Positions 51,754 through 59,722 are shown, counted from the stretch's first letter. The stretch is 64,000 bases of DNA from Curtobacterium sp. ZW137 (GCF_003762905.1 NZ_RJKS01000002.1:418039-482038), one strand, 5' to 3'. Notes: a model not told the origin generated them from the sequence alone. Made by a program: numbers and translations.

Positions 51754-52656
51754 ATGGACACCCTCACCGTCTCCGCGACCGCGAACGGCCTCAACTACCT
51801 CCCCGAGTACGTGGCGGACGTCTCCGGCATCTTCGCCGAGCACGGCCTGTCCGTGACCGCGAAGGCCTGCGACCCGTGGACCGGCGTCCTCGACGACCTC
51901 GAGTCCGGCGAGGCCGACCTCGCTCTCGGTGGCCTCTGGGTCCCCGCGATGTACGCCGGTTCGCCCCGTGCGCTGAGCGTCGTCGGGCAGCTGAACCACA
52001 AGTTCCCGATGACCATCGTCGCGCGGAACGCGACCGGGCCGGTCGGGCTGGACTGGCTCGCCGGCAAGGTGGCACTGGCACCCGGCGCGGGCGGCAGCGC
52101 TCCGTACGAGTACACGGCCGGACTGATCCGCGAGGCCGGACTCGACCCGGCGGCCACGCGCTGGGTCCGCGACCTCTCGACCGCGATGCTCATCGAGCTC
52201 TACCGCGCCGGACTCGGCGACGCGATCGTGCTCGACCTCGTCTCGGCCATGGAGCTCGAGGCCGCCGGTGACGGCACCGTCGTCTTCCGCCACCTGGACA
52301 CGGGCGTGATGCCGAACAGCGTCTACTACACGCGCACCGATCGCGTCGCGGAGCTCGGCGAGAAGATCGAACGATTCGTCGCGGCGATCGACGTCGCCGA
52401 GCGGCGCATCACCGCAGGTGCAGCCGGTGCCGACATCGAGCAGGTCCTCGCCGCGCGCTGGCCCGACAAGGACCACGACCTCCTCCGTTCCGCGGCGCAG
52501 CAGATGGCGGACGGCGGCGTCTGGGACAGTGTCACGATCGACCGAGGCGCCTCGGACCGGTGGATGCAGATCCTCGACGAGGGCGGACTGGTGACGCACC
52601 GGCCGTCGTTGGAGGAGTTGCTCGGCAGCACCAGCGCCGTCGGTTCCGCCTCGTGA
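51754..52656 (+). CDS. SsuA/THI5-like periplasmic-binding fold protein without signal peptide
   Basis: A 300-residue protein: SATANGLNYLPEYVADVSGIFAEHGL, then DDLESGEADLALGGLWVPAMYAG and GKVALAPGAGGSAPYEYTAGLI are the NMT1/THI5/SsuA-like fold. The ATG at 51754 has GGAGGAA upstream. The protein begins directly with the first strand (MDTLTVSATANG), and no alternative upstream start gives a signal sequence, only a Thr/Ser/Pro-rich stretch encoded by ACCAGC repeats. It therefore appears cytoplasmic, which is unusual for a binding protein: an enzyme (as THI5 is), or an intracellular sensor. Coupled by 4-nt overlap to the following gene. Confidence 0.75.
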   Translation: MDTLTVSATANGLNYLPEYVADVSGIFAEHGLSVTAKACDPWTGVLDDLESGEADLALGGLWVPAMYAGSPRALSVVGQLNHKFPMTIVARNATGPVGLDWLAGKVALAPGAGGSAPYEYTAGLIREAGLDPAATRWVRDLSTAMLIELYRAGLGDAIVLDLVSAMELEAAGDGTVVFRHLDTGVMPNSVYYTRTDRVAELGEKIERFVAAIDVAERRITAGAAGADIEQVLAARWPDKDHDLLRSAAQQMADGGVWDSVTIDRGASDRWMQILDEGGLVTHRPSLEELLGSTSAVGSAS

Positions 52657-53678
52657 CCCTGGTCCTCGGAGCCGACGACGTCCGCCGGCTGCTCCCCGAA
52701 GTCGACGCGATCGCTGCGGTCGAGGCCGTGCACGCCGACCTGGGCTCCGGCGCGATGGTGCAGCCCGCCCCCGTCACGCTCGGTGGCACCGACGACGCCC
52801 TGTTCCTCCCGATGGCCGTCCGGTCGGACCGGCTCGGCTTCGCGGCGGTGAAGCTGATGGCGGACATCCCCGCGAACGTCGGCACGGCCCTGCCCAGCCA
52901 GCGCTCGACGATCCTGGTGTCCTCCGTCTCGACAGGCGAGTGCATCGCGGTCATCGACGGCGCCGGCATCACGCGGGTCCGGACTGCGGCGGCCTCGGCG
53001 GTCGCCACCCGGCACCTGGCACGGCCGGACAGTCGGGTCCTCGGCCTGGTCGGCGCGGGCAACCTGGCGATCGAGCACGTCCGCGCGATCAGCGCGGTGA
53101 GGCCGATCGAGCAGGTGGTCGTCTGGTCACGCTCGTCATCGACCGTCGAACGGTTCCGCGAACAGCTCGCGGAGGCCGGTGACGGAGCGACGGACGTGGC
53201 CGTCGTCGTCGCCGAGGACCCCCACGATGTGGTGGAACGTACGGACGTGCTCTGCACGCTCACCCCGTCCGTCGAGCCGATCGTGCGCGGTGCCTGGCTG
53301 CACCGTGGACAGCACGTCAACGCGGTCGGCGCCCGGCCGCGTCCGACGCACCGCGAGCTCGACGCGACCGCGATGGCCAGGGGCACCCTGGTGGTGGACA
53401 GCGCGGCGACTGCGCGCGCGAAGTCCGGGGACCTGGTGCTCGCGACCGCCGAGGGCGCACTCCGGACGAACGCGCGACTCGTGGAGCTGGGCGAGGTCGT
53501 CGCCGGTCTCGCGAGCGGACGGGCGTCGGAGGACGAGATCACGGTGTTCGACTCGGTCGGGCTCGCGGCGCAGGACCTTGCGGTGGCCGCGGCGGTCATC
53601 CAGCTCGCGCAGCGGCACGGGGTGGGCGAAACAGTCCACCTCTCGGCTGCCGCGTCGTCGCTCGCCCCGGTGCCCTGA
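52653..53678 (+). CDS. Ornithine cyclodeaminase/mu-crystallin family enzyme
   Basis: A 341-residue protein: N-terminal substrate domain with FLPMAVRSDRLGFAAVKLM (Lys near residue 70 as in OCD), the hallmark GITRVRTAAASAVATRHLARPD near residue 115, then a Rossmann NAD domain with GLVGAGNLAIEHV near 135. The family includes ornithine cyclodeaminase, ketimine reductases and opine/amino acid dehydrogenases; which reaction applies is open. GTG 52653 overlaps the SBP-fold gene by 4 nt. Confidence 0.88.
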   Translation: MTLVLGADDVRRLLPEVDAIAAVEAVHADLGSGAMVQPAPVTLGGTDDALFLPMAVRSDRLGFAAVKLMADIPANVGTALPSQRSTILVSSVSTGECIAVIDGAGITRVRTAAASAVATRHLARPDSRVLGLVGAGNLAIEHVRAISAVRPIEQVVVWSRSSSTVERFREQLAEAGDGATDVAVVVAEDPHDVVERTDVLCTLTPSVEPIVRGAWLHRGQHVNAVGARPRPTHRELDATAMARGTLVVDSAATARAKSGDLVLATAEGALRTNARLVELGEVVAGLASGRASEDEITVFDSVGLAAQDLAVAAAVIQLAQRHGVGETVHLSAAASSLAPVP

Positions 53679-53707
53679 GGTCCGGCGTCCCGAGGTCCGG
53701 CGTCCCG
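53678..53707. repeat. Two 15-bp tandem repeats between convergent genes
   Basis: AGGTCCGGCGTCCCG at 53678-53692 and again at 53693-53707, beginning in the cyclodeaminase stop codon; a third degraded copy follows. Confidence 0.75.
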
Positions 53708-53711
53708 AGGT

Positions 53712-54764
53712 TCAGGCCGTCCGGCGCTCGCTCCGCACGCGCAGGCGCCGGGTGGGGGCGTTCCGGAGCGTCTCGGCGGGGAACTCCCCGAAGCGCTGTG
53801 CGTAGGCCGCGGAGAACCGTCCCATGTGCCGGAACCCCCAGTCGCGGGCGACGCCGCCGACCGTCACCACACCGGGGTCGGCGAGCTGGAGGACGACCCG
53901 CACGCGGTCCAGTCGCATGTCCTGGACGAAGGCCATCGGCGATCGACCGGCCTCCTGCAGGAACGCACTCTGCAGCGTCCGTGCGCTGACGTCCGCGGCG
54001 CCGCAGAGGTCGGAAAGGGTCACTGGTCCGCCGCAGTGCGCCGCTGCCCAGGAGCGCGCCGCCTCCAGGGTCCGTCGCGCAGCGCGACCACCGACCGACG
54101 GCTCGCCGACCGACGGCTCGCCGGCCTGCGCGGTGCCGAAGACGGCGAGGACGGACTCGGCGAGCTCCACCTGGAGCGACGACCGGACCACGGCGGAGTC
54201 GTCGCCCGAGACCGCGGCCGACGCCACGGCGGCGATCGCGGCGCGGAGGCCGGGCAGTCCGTCGGATCGCGGACGCCGGTTCAGCGTCGGCACGTCGCCG
54301 ACGTCGGGTTCCACGAGTCGGCCGACGGCACGGAGGAAGGCCAGGTCGATCCGCACGAGGTGGTGCACGCCGGCGGGAGCGGAGAACGAGAACGGTCGGG
54401 CCACCGGGAACGTCTCGGGGACCCCGGGCAGCGTCACGTCACCCTCGGCCCCGGTCCCGATGCGGGCACCGCCCGTCGCCGTCCACCCGAACACCAGCCC
54501 GTCGCCCGGGTCCACGACGCCGTGGCGTTCGGTCGACACGGCGGCGTTCAGCAGTTCGACGTGCAGGTCGCGGATCGAGCGGTGCCGCAGGCGGAACGCG
54601 GTGTCCGTCCCGAACCCGATGCACTGCGCGTGGTAGCGGTCCTCGTACAGCCGGGTCGCGATGGCGCGGTCGTTCGTGGCCCGGTCCGCAACCCGGTGCT
54701 CGACGACGTGTGGTCCGTCGCCGACGCGCGTCAACACGACGAGGCGGACGCCCGTGGTCCGCAC
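53712..54764 (-). CDS. AraC-family transcriptional regulator (paralogue 2 of 3)
   Basis: Up to 350 residues from GTG 54764; the true start could lie 15-40 codons further in. N-terminal sensor-like domain, then AraC double helix-turn-helix from about residue 240 (VTLSDLCGAADVSARTLQSAF; WGFRHMGRFSAAYAQRFGEFP). A GEPSVGEPSVG duplication near residue 217 is encoded by a short tandem DNA repeat. Shares its C-terminal signature with the regulators at 28779 and 62192. Confidence 0.82.
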   Translation of the reverse strand: MRTTGVRLVVLTRVGDGPHVVEHRVADRATNDRAIATRLYEDRYHAQCIGFGTDTAFRLRHRSIRDLHVELLNAAVSTERHGVVDPGDGLVFGWTATGGARIGTGAEGDVTLPGVPETFPVARPFSFSAPAGVHHLVRIDLAFLRAVGRLVEPDVGDVPTLNRRPRSDGLPGLRAAIAAVASAAVSGDDSAVVRSSLQVELAESVLAVFGTAQAGEPSVGEPSVGGRAARRTLEAARSWAAAHCGGPVTLSDLCGAADVSARTLQSAFLQEAGRSPMAFVQDMRLDRVRVVLQLADPGVVTVGGVARDWGFRHMGRFSAAYAQRFGEFPAETLRNAPTRRLRVRSERRTA

Positions 54765-54943
54765 ACGTGCTCGACGTCACGGTCCTGCCAGGCTCCCACC
54801 TCGGGGCCCTGACCATCGACGAATCCGTGCATGACAACCCCTCCTCGCGCTGAACGGCCCCGCACCACGCACACCTCCGCGAGACGATTCCAGTATCGCT
54901 CGGACGGATTGCGCAAGAGCAGGGGTTGACAAACCGAGATCGG

Positions 54944-54949
54944 TACGCT
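54944..54949 (+). promoter_or_regulatory. Probable leaderless -10 element (TACGCT)
   Basis: TACGCT ends 6 nt before the ATG at 54956. A TTGACA at 54926-54931 is too close (12 nt) to be its -35. Confidence 0.5.
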
Positions 54950-54955
54950 GGCGTC

Positions 54956-55771
54956 ATGAGTGACGAGGACGTGTCACCTCCGGCGCCGGACGTCGTACAG
55001 CCGGGTTCGGCGGCGCCCACCGCACGGCTCTCGCGCAACGTGCGCGAGGCGCTGCGGTTCCTGCACGAGCACGCACAGGAGCGCATCTCGGTGCCCGATG
55101 TCGCAGCGGCCGTCCACCTGTCCCCCCGCGGCCTGCAGAAGGCGTTCCAGCGCGAGGTCGGGGTCACCCCGGGCCGGTACCTCCGCGCGCTCCGGCTCGA
55201 CGGCGTGCGGCGCGAGCTGCAGTCCGCGCGACCCACTGACCACAGCACCGTCGCCGAGATCGCGCAGCGTTGGCACTTCAGCAACGCCGGGCGGATGGCG
55301 GCGGAGTACCGCTCCGTGTACGGCAGCGCCCCGTCCGCCGCACTGCGCTACTTCGAACCCGACGACGAGCCACGTGACCGGGTCGCGGCCATCGGGGAGC
55401 CGGGCAGCACCCGGCGGCGCTTCCGCCTGGTCCTCGACTGCGAGATCGACGTCGAGGATCCAGGAGCCCTGCTCGCGAGCGCCCACCGCCGTTCCGAACG
55501 GAGTGGCGACGCGTGGCAGGGGTACCGGCCGGACGGCGGGACCGAGGACCTCGTCGCCTTCCTGCTCAACGACGCCGTCCGCGGCGCGGTCCGTGACGCC
55601 GACGGACTCCGGCTGCTCGCACTGAACCCGCTGCTGCGCGTGCCCGAGGCCGACGGCTCCTACGCCGCGGCGGAGCTCCCGCCGTGGACGGCCGTCCTGA
55701 GCCCACCGGGCAGTCCACGGATGGGCCCGCGGGTAGCATCGGAACCGGACCAGGAGGACGCTGATGGATGA
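54956..55771 (+). CDS. AraC-type helix-turn-helix protein with unrecognised C-terminal domain
   Basis: A 271-residue protein with reversed layout: the AraC HTH is at the N-terminus (residues about 30-135: ISVPDVAAAVHLSPRGLQKAF; WHFSNAGRMAAEYRSVYGSAP), with no sensor domain before it. Residues about 150-270 are a separate region (RFRLVLDCEIDVEDPGALLASAHRR, DLVAFLLNDAVRGAV) not recognised. It overlaps the first GAF-ANTAR gene by 8 nt, so it works in the same unit as two antitermination-type regulators. Confidence 0.8.
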   Translation: MSDEDVSPPAPDVVQPGSAAPTARLSRNVREALRFLHEHAQERISVPDVAAAVHLSPRGLQKAFQREVGVTPGRYLRALRLDGVRRELQSARPTDHSTVAEIAQRWHFSNAGRMAAEYRSVYGSAPSAALRYFEPDDEPRDRVAAIGEPGSTRRRFRLVLDCEIDVEDPGALLASAHRRSERSGDAWQGYRPDGGTEDLVAFLLNDAVRGAVRDADGLRLLALNPLLRVPEADGSYAAAELPPWTAVLSPPGSPRMGPRVASEPDQEDADG

Positions 55772-56477
55772 CGCAGTCGATCGTGCACTCCGCGCGATCC
55801 GGTCGACCGAGATCGCGGACGACGACCTCAGTGAGCCGTTCCAGCGCGCGGTCCCCGTGGGCGGCGTCTCGGTGTCCTCGTTCGGGTCCATCGTGGCGAG
55901 CGAGACGATCTCCGCGACCGACGACACGGCCTTCCGCGTCGACGAGATCCAGTTCGACCTCGCCGAGGGACCGTGCTGGACGGCGCTCCGGCACCGCGCC
56001 CCCGTGCTCGAGGGCGACATCGTCGGCAACCCGAACCGCGAGTGGCCGGCGTTCAACGACGCCGTCCGCGCGGAATCGGTCCGCGCGGTGTTCGCGTTCC
56101 CGATCGTCTTCGGCCCGTTCCCCCTCGGCGCGGTCGACATCTACGCGCCGCGCCCCACCGAACTCCGCGGCGCACAGGTGGAGGCGGCCGCGGCCCTCGC
56201 CAACGCACTGGGCCGACGGGTACTCCGTCGCGCGATCCGCAGCGCCCAGGACGAGGACGAAGCACTCGTCGACCAGAACCCGTTCTCCCGTCGTGTCGTG
56301 CACCAGGCCACCGGGGTCGTCCTCGCGCAGCTCGACGTCACCCCCGAGGACGCCTACCTGCTCATCCAGGGGCACGCGTTCGCCCGCCGCACACCCATGC
56401 GGCAGGTCGCCGAGGAGATCCTCGCCGGGACCGTCCGGTTCGAGAAGCACGGGGACCTGATCGAGGAGGTCCGATGA
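55764..56477 (+). CDS. GAF-ANTAR regulator, first copy
   Basis: A 237-residue protein: GAF sensor domain (about 20-155; DLAEGPCWTALRHRAPV, AVFAFPIVFGPFPLGAVDIY) and C-terminal ANTAR RNA-binding domain (about 175-230; VVHQATGVVLAQLDVTPEDAYLLI). ANTAR proteins bind paired hairpins and prevent transcription termination. The usual AKG of the ANTAR helix is ATG here (Lys to Thr), which could weaken RNA binding. It overlaps both neighbouring genes. Confidence 0.92.
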   Translation: MDDAVDRALRAIRSTEIADDDLSEPFQRAVPVGGVSVSSFGSIVASETISATDDTAFRVDEIQFDLAEGPCWTALRHRAPVLEGDIVGNPNREWPAFNDAVRAESVRAVFAFPIVFGPFPLGAVDIYAPRPTELRGAQVEAAAALANALGRRVLRRAIRSAQDEDEALVDQNPFSRRVVHQATGVVLAQLDVTPEDAYLLIQGHAFARRTPMRQVAEEILAGTVRFEKHGDLIEEVR

Positions 56478-57187
56478 CCGCTGCCGAACGAGAAGCACGG
56501 ATCGTGGAGACCTTCGCGACGCTCGCCGACACCCTGGTCGACTCGTACGACGTCGTGGAACTCCTGCAGACCCTCGTCGAGACCTGCACCGAGGTGCTCG
56601 ACATCGACGCCGCCGGCATCATGCTCGCGAACGGGTGGGGTGAGCTCGAGGTGATCGCTTCGACCTCCGAGGCCAGCCGCCTCATCGAGGTGCTCCAGCT
56701 CGACGCCGAGGCCGGCCCGTGCATGGAGTCCTTCGCGACCGGCCGGACGATCACCTGCCCGGACATCACGGATGCCCCCGACGAGTGGGCGGCGTTCCAG
56801 CGTGGCGCTCTCGCACTCGGGGTCCGCTCGGTCCACGCCGTACCGCTCCGGCTGCGCTCCTCCGTCATCGGCACGCTCAACCTGTTCGGCTCGTCCGTCG
56901 GCGACCTCTCCGAGCCGGACGTCCGCATCGCGCGGGCGCTGGCGGACGTCGCGACGATCGGCATCCTGCACGAGCGGACCCTCCGCGAGCACGAGGTCGT
57001 CAGCGCGCAGCTCCAGCGCGCGATCGGTTCGCGCGAGGTCATCGAGCAGGCCAAGGGCGTGGTCTCCCACGTCAAGGGCGTGTCCATCGACGACGCCTTC
57101 GGGGTGATCCGTGCGCACGCGACCGCGACCGGCGGGCGACTCTCGGACGTCGCCCGCGCGATCGTGGACCGCACACTCCAGCTCTGA
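56474..57187 (+). CDS. GAF-ANTAR regulator, second copy
   Basis: A 237-residue protein: GAF domain (about 15-165; DAEAGPCMESFATGRTITCPDI, HAVPLRLRSSVIGTLNLFG) and a canonical ANTAR domain (about 175-235; IEQAKGVVSHVKGVSIDDAFGVI). Same length as its upstream partner but only distantly similar, so an old duplication. ATG overlaps the preceding stop by 4 nt. Its stop abuts the stop of the convergent Mn catalase (TGATCA). Confidence 0.93.
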   Translation: MTAAEREARIVETFATLADTLVDSYDVVELLQTLVETCTEVLDIDAAGIMLANGWGELEVIASTSEASRLIEVLQLDAEAGPCMESFATGRTITCPDITDAPDEWAAFQRGALALGVRSVHAVPLRLRSSVIGTLNLFGSSVGDLSEPDVRIARALADVATIGILHERTLREHEVVSAQLQRAIGSREVIEQAKGVVSHVKGVSIDDAFGVIRAHATATGGRLSDVARAIVDRTLQL

Positions 57188-58141
57188 TCAGGCGATCGGC
57201 CCGTACAGTGGCGTCTCCGCCTGGTCGAGTTCCAGCTCGGCCGTCTGCTGGATCAGCGCCAGCAGGTCGGCGTCGAGACCCGGCGCGAACTCCTCCAGCC
57301 GCTCCGGGGCGATGAACGAGGGCGCACCCTTCGGCGCCTGCTCTGATGCGTCCAGGTCCGTCCCGTCCCCCGAGGGCGACGCTCCGCGGAAGATCTTCGC
57401 CGCCTCCGACGCACCGTCGAGGTCGAAGCTGTACTGCTTGCTCTGCAGGCCGAGGTCGACGAGCTCCTTGACCTCCGGGAACTGCTCGGCGTTCGTCTTC
57501 GGGATCGGCAGCAGCGACTTCCACTCGACGCCGAGCGCCTCGAGGGCCTTCGCGTAGGCGTTCTCGTGCGCCTGGTCACGGACGATCAGGTACGCCACGG
57601 TCGCCCGCGCCGTCGGGTTGTCCGTCATCTCGTAGATGCGGCACTTCTGCAGCCGGCCGGTCGACTCGAGCATCAGGTTGTAGAGCAGGTCGAGCGGCAG
57701 GTTGCCGGAGTTGTAGACGTAGCTGCCGCTCCACGGGTTGCCGGCGGAGTCCACGGGCAGTGCCCCCTGCGCGCCGACGAGGTAGTGGTGGATGTTGCCG
57801 GTGTCGAGCGCGATGCTGAGCGGCGTCGCGCCCTTCGCACCCGGCTGGTCGACCGGGTCGGTCACCTTGCCGGTGTATCCCGGTGCGCCGTCGAGCAGGC
57901 GGGAGATCGTCGTGCCGATGAGTTCGACGTGGCTGATCTCCTCGGTGCCGACGCCCTGGATGAGGTCCCGGAACGGCTTCGCGGCTGGACCGCGGAAGTT
58001 CATCGCCTGGAAGAGGTACTGCATCATCGTGCGCATCTCGCCGAACTGGCCGCCGAGCCCTTCCTGCAGGGCGTTCGCGGCTGCGGGGTCCGGGTCGCCC
58101 GGGGCGATGTCGTTGATCCAGGTCTGTGCGTGGAAGTACAT
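57188..58141 (-). CDS. Manganese catalase
   Basis: A 317-residue non-haem, di-manganese catalase (KatN-type ferritin-like fold) that disproportionates H2O2. Metal-ligand helices are visible: GGQFGEMRTMMQYLFQAMNF near residue 33, GTEEISHVELIGT near 65, LLYNLMLESTGRLQKCRIYEM near 150, and RDQAHENAYAKALEALGVEW-type helix near 185 (core DQAHENAY). The ATG at 58141 follows AGGAG. The only oxidative-stress enzyme in the window, convergent with the GAF-ANTAR pair. Confidence 0.95.
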   Translation of the reverse strand: MYFHAQTWINDIAPGDPDPAAANALQEGLGGQFGEMRTMMQYLFQAMNFRGPAAKPFRDLIQGVGTEEISHVELIGTTISRLLDGAPGYTGKVTDPVDQPGAKGATPLSIALDTGNIHHYLVGAQGALPVDSAGNPWSGSYVYNSGNLPLDLLYNLMLESTGRLQKCRIYEMTDNPTARATVAYLIVRDQAHENAYAKALEALGVEWKSLLPIPKTNAEQFPEVKELVDLGLQSKQYSFDLDGASEAAKIFRGASPSGDGTDLDASEQAPKGAPSFIAPERLEEFAPGLDADLLALIQQTAELELDQAETPLYGPIA

Positions 58142-58300
58142 GCTGACTCCTGATCCGTGCGGCGTCGTCACCGCGCGGTGCTCACGCTCCTCGGGGCGGC
58201 CTGGGCACGGAGTCGGGTGATCCACGAGGCGCAGCGCGCGCCGCGCGGCGCGCGGCGCAGCGCGCCGTGCAGGTCCGCGGGCGGTGCGCCGTGGCGGCGC

Positions 58301-58356
58301 GCAACGGAAACCGGCTCGAACCACGGACGTGCGTGGTTCGAGCCGGTTTCGGTTGT
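58301..58356. terminator. Strong long hairpin upstream of Mn catalase
   Basis: A 19-bp perfect stem (58307-58325 with 58332-58350) around the 6-nt loop GACGTG, extended by about five more pairs. It lies about 90 nt past the stop of the leftward membrane-protein gene and 160 nt before the catalase start. Confidence 0.8.
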
Positions 58357-58390
58357 GCGGGAGCGTTCCGCACCGCGGCCGGGGCGAGCA

Positions 58391-58442
58391 GACGGCGGAC
58401 GGGAGGCTCGGTGCGGGGCCGACCCGGGCCTCCAGGCCGTCA
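58391..58442. terminator. Degenerate copy 4 of the palindromic terminator-like repeat
   Basis: GGACGGGAGGCTCGG on the left and CCCGGGCCTCC on the right match the 46-bp family but with mismatches in stem and centre. It overlaps the stop codon of the membrane-protein gene. Confidence 0.6.
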
Positions 58443-59036
58443 GGGGGTCTGGTCCGCCGCGGTGGCCGGGTCGGTCGTGGCGGTGACTGCGGGTGCGTCG
58501 GAGTCAGCTGCGTCGGGTGCGTCGGCTGTAGCCGTGGCTGCGGCGGCCGCGGCCACCGCTGCGGCCGCCAGCCGGTCCGCTCGGCGGAACTCGCCGTTGC
58601 GGGCGAGCGCGCCGGCGGCGCCCGCCGCCACCGAGATCGGGCCGAGGATGATGAACCAGTCCGGGAGCGCCACGAGCGGCAGCGCCGCCAGGACGCCGGC
58701 GAGCGCCGAGGTCGCCGCGATCTGCAGCAGCCGGGAGCGGACGGGGCGCATCGCACGCCCGAGCAGCATCGTGAACGGGAGTGCCACGATCGCGGCCGCC
58801 ATCGTCGGCAGGAACGCGACCACGTCGACCATCAGCATCCAGACCACGGTGCCGCCGATCGCGCTCAGCCACGAGCCGAAGGAGGTCTCGACGTCCCAGC
58901 CGGACGACGCGCCGGCCCCGACCAGGCCGATGACGACCGTCGCCGGCAGGGTCACGCCGAGCATCCAGCCGAAGGCGCGGATCTCGAGCCACCGGCTGTC
59001 CGACCAGGTCCAGGTCGCCGGTGCGGTGGCGCTCAT
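58440..59036 (-). CDS. Multi-pass membrane protein with Ala-rich tail (hypothetical)
   Basis: A 198-residue protein with four predicted helices (about 22-45, 58-85, 108-130 and 130-145) and a 40-residue Ala/Thr/Asp C-terminal tail. No family recognised. The ATG overlaps the TetR stop by 4 nt, so the two are cotranscribed and the regulator probably controls it. Confidence 0.75.
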   Translation of the reverse strand: MSATAPATWTWSDSRWLEIRAFGWMLGVTLPATVVIGLVGAGASSGWDVETSFGSWLSAIGGTVVWMLMVDVVAFLPTMAAAIVALPFTMLLGRAMRPVRSRLLQIAATSALAGVLAALPLVALPDWFIILGPISVAAGAAGALARNGEFRRADRLAAAAVAAAAAATATADAPDAADSDAPAVTATTDPATAADQTP

Positions 59037-59710
59037 GCCGCGCGCCCGGCGACGATGCCGACGATCTCGGTGACCGCCGTGCGGAACGGCCGGATCCGGA
59101 GCAGCGGGAGGGCGAAGCGCAGGACGCCGAGCATCGCGTCGACGAGTCGGTTCGTCCGGCTCTGCCCCGGCGAGGTGTCGTACGTCCAGAACAGCGCGAA
59201 CAGCAGGTAGCCCGTCCAGAGCGCCGTCGGCAGGTCCTCGGCGAGGTCGGCTGGGAGCTTCTGCCGGGCGCCGGCGACCGCACGGCGGAAGAGGTCGAGC
59301 ACCAGGTCCCGGGCTTCGGACGACTCGGCGGACAGCGGGTTGATCGGCGAGTCCGGGGCGACCGCGGCGGCGAGGAACTGCGGCGCGATGGCGTGGTAGG
59401 TGGCGAGGTTCGTCAGGCCCGAGCGGACCACGATGCCGATCCGGGCGGTGAGGTCGTCGGTGGTGTCGAGCAGGGGCAGCGCGACGGCGCGGTGCTCCTG
59501 CTGCACGTCGACGTAGAGCTCCTGGACGAGGTGGTCCTTCGTCGGGAAGTGGTAGTAGGCGTTGCCGACGGAGAGCCCGGCCTCTGCCGCGATCCCGCGC
59601 ATCGTGGTGGCGTCGTAGCCCTGCTCCCGCAGCGACCGGATCGCCACCGCGCGGATGGCTGCCCGGGTGCGCTCCCGCTTCGGGAGCGGCTTCCCCTCGT
59701 TTTCGAACAT
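59033..59710 (-). CDS. TetR-family regulator coupled to the membrane protein
   Basis: A 225-residue protein: TMRGIAAEAGLSVGNAYYHFPTKDHLV helix-turn-helix near residue 40 (core LSVGNAYYHFPTK) and a helical C-terminal domain. The ATG at 59710 is preferred over TTG 59716 because TAGTTT lies 6 nt upstream. A perfect palindrome GAACATGTTC covers the start codon itself, a likely autoregulatory site. Confidence 0.9.
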   Translation of the reverse strand: MFENEGKPLPKRERTRAAIRAVAIRSLREQGYDATTMRGIAAEAGLSVGNAYYHFPTKDHLVQELYVDVQQEHRAVALPLLDTTDDLTARIGIVVRSGLTNLATYHAIAPQFLAAAVAPDSPINPLSAESSEARDLVLDLFRRAVAGARQKLPADLAEDLPTALWTGYLLFALFWTYDTSPGQSRTNRLVDAMLGVLRFALPLLRIRPFRTAVTEIVGIVAGRAA

Positions 59711-59714
59711 GTTC
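59705..59714. promoter_or_regulatory. Palindrome GAACATGTTC covering the TetR start codon
   Basis: Perfect 10-bp palindrome whose central ATG is the TetR start. With a leaderless transcript it would sit at +1 to +10. Confidence 0.6.
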
Positions 59715-59716
59715 AA

Positions 59717-59722
59717 AAACTA
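59717..59722 (-). promoter_or_regulatory. Probable leaderless -10 element (TAGTTT)
   Basis: Minus-strand TAGTTT ends 6 nt before the TetR ATG at 59710. Confidence 0.5.

Noticed and set aside
54926..54949. TTGACA plus TACGCT as a standard -35/-10 promoter for the AraC-HTH trio
   Set aside because: The spacing is 12 nt, too short for a sigma-70-type promoter; only the -10 is kept.
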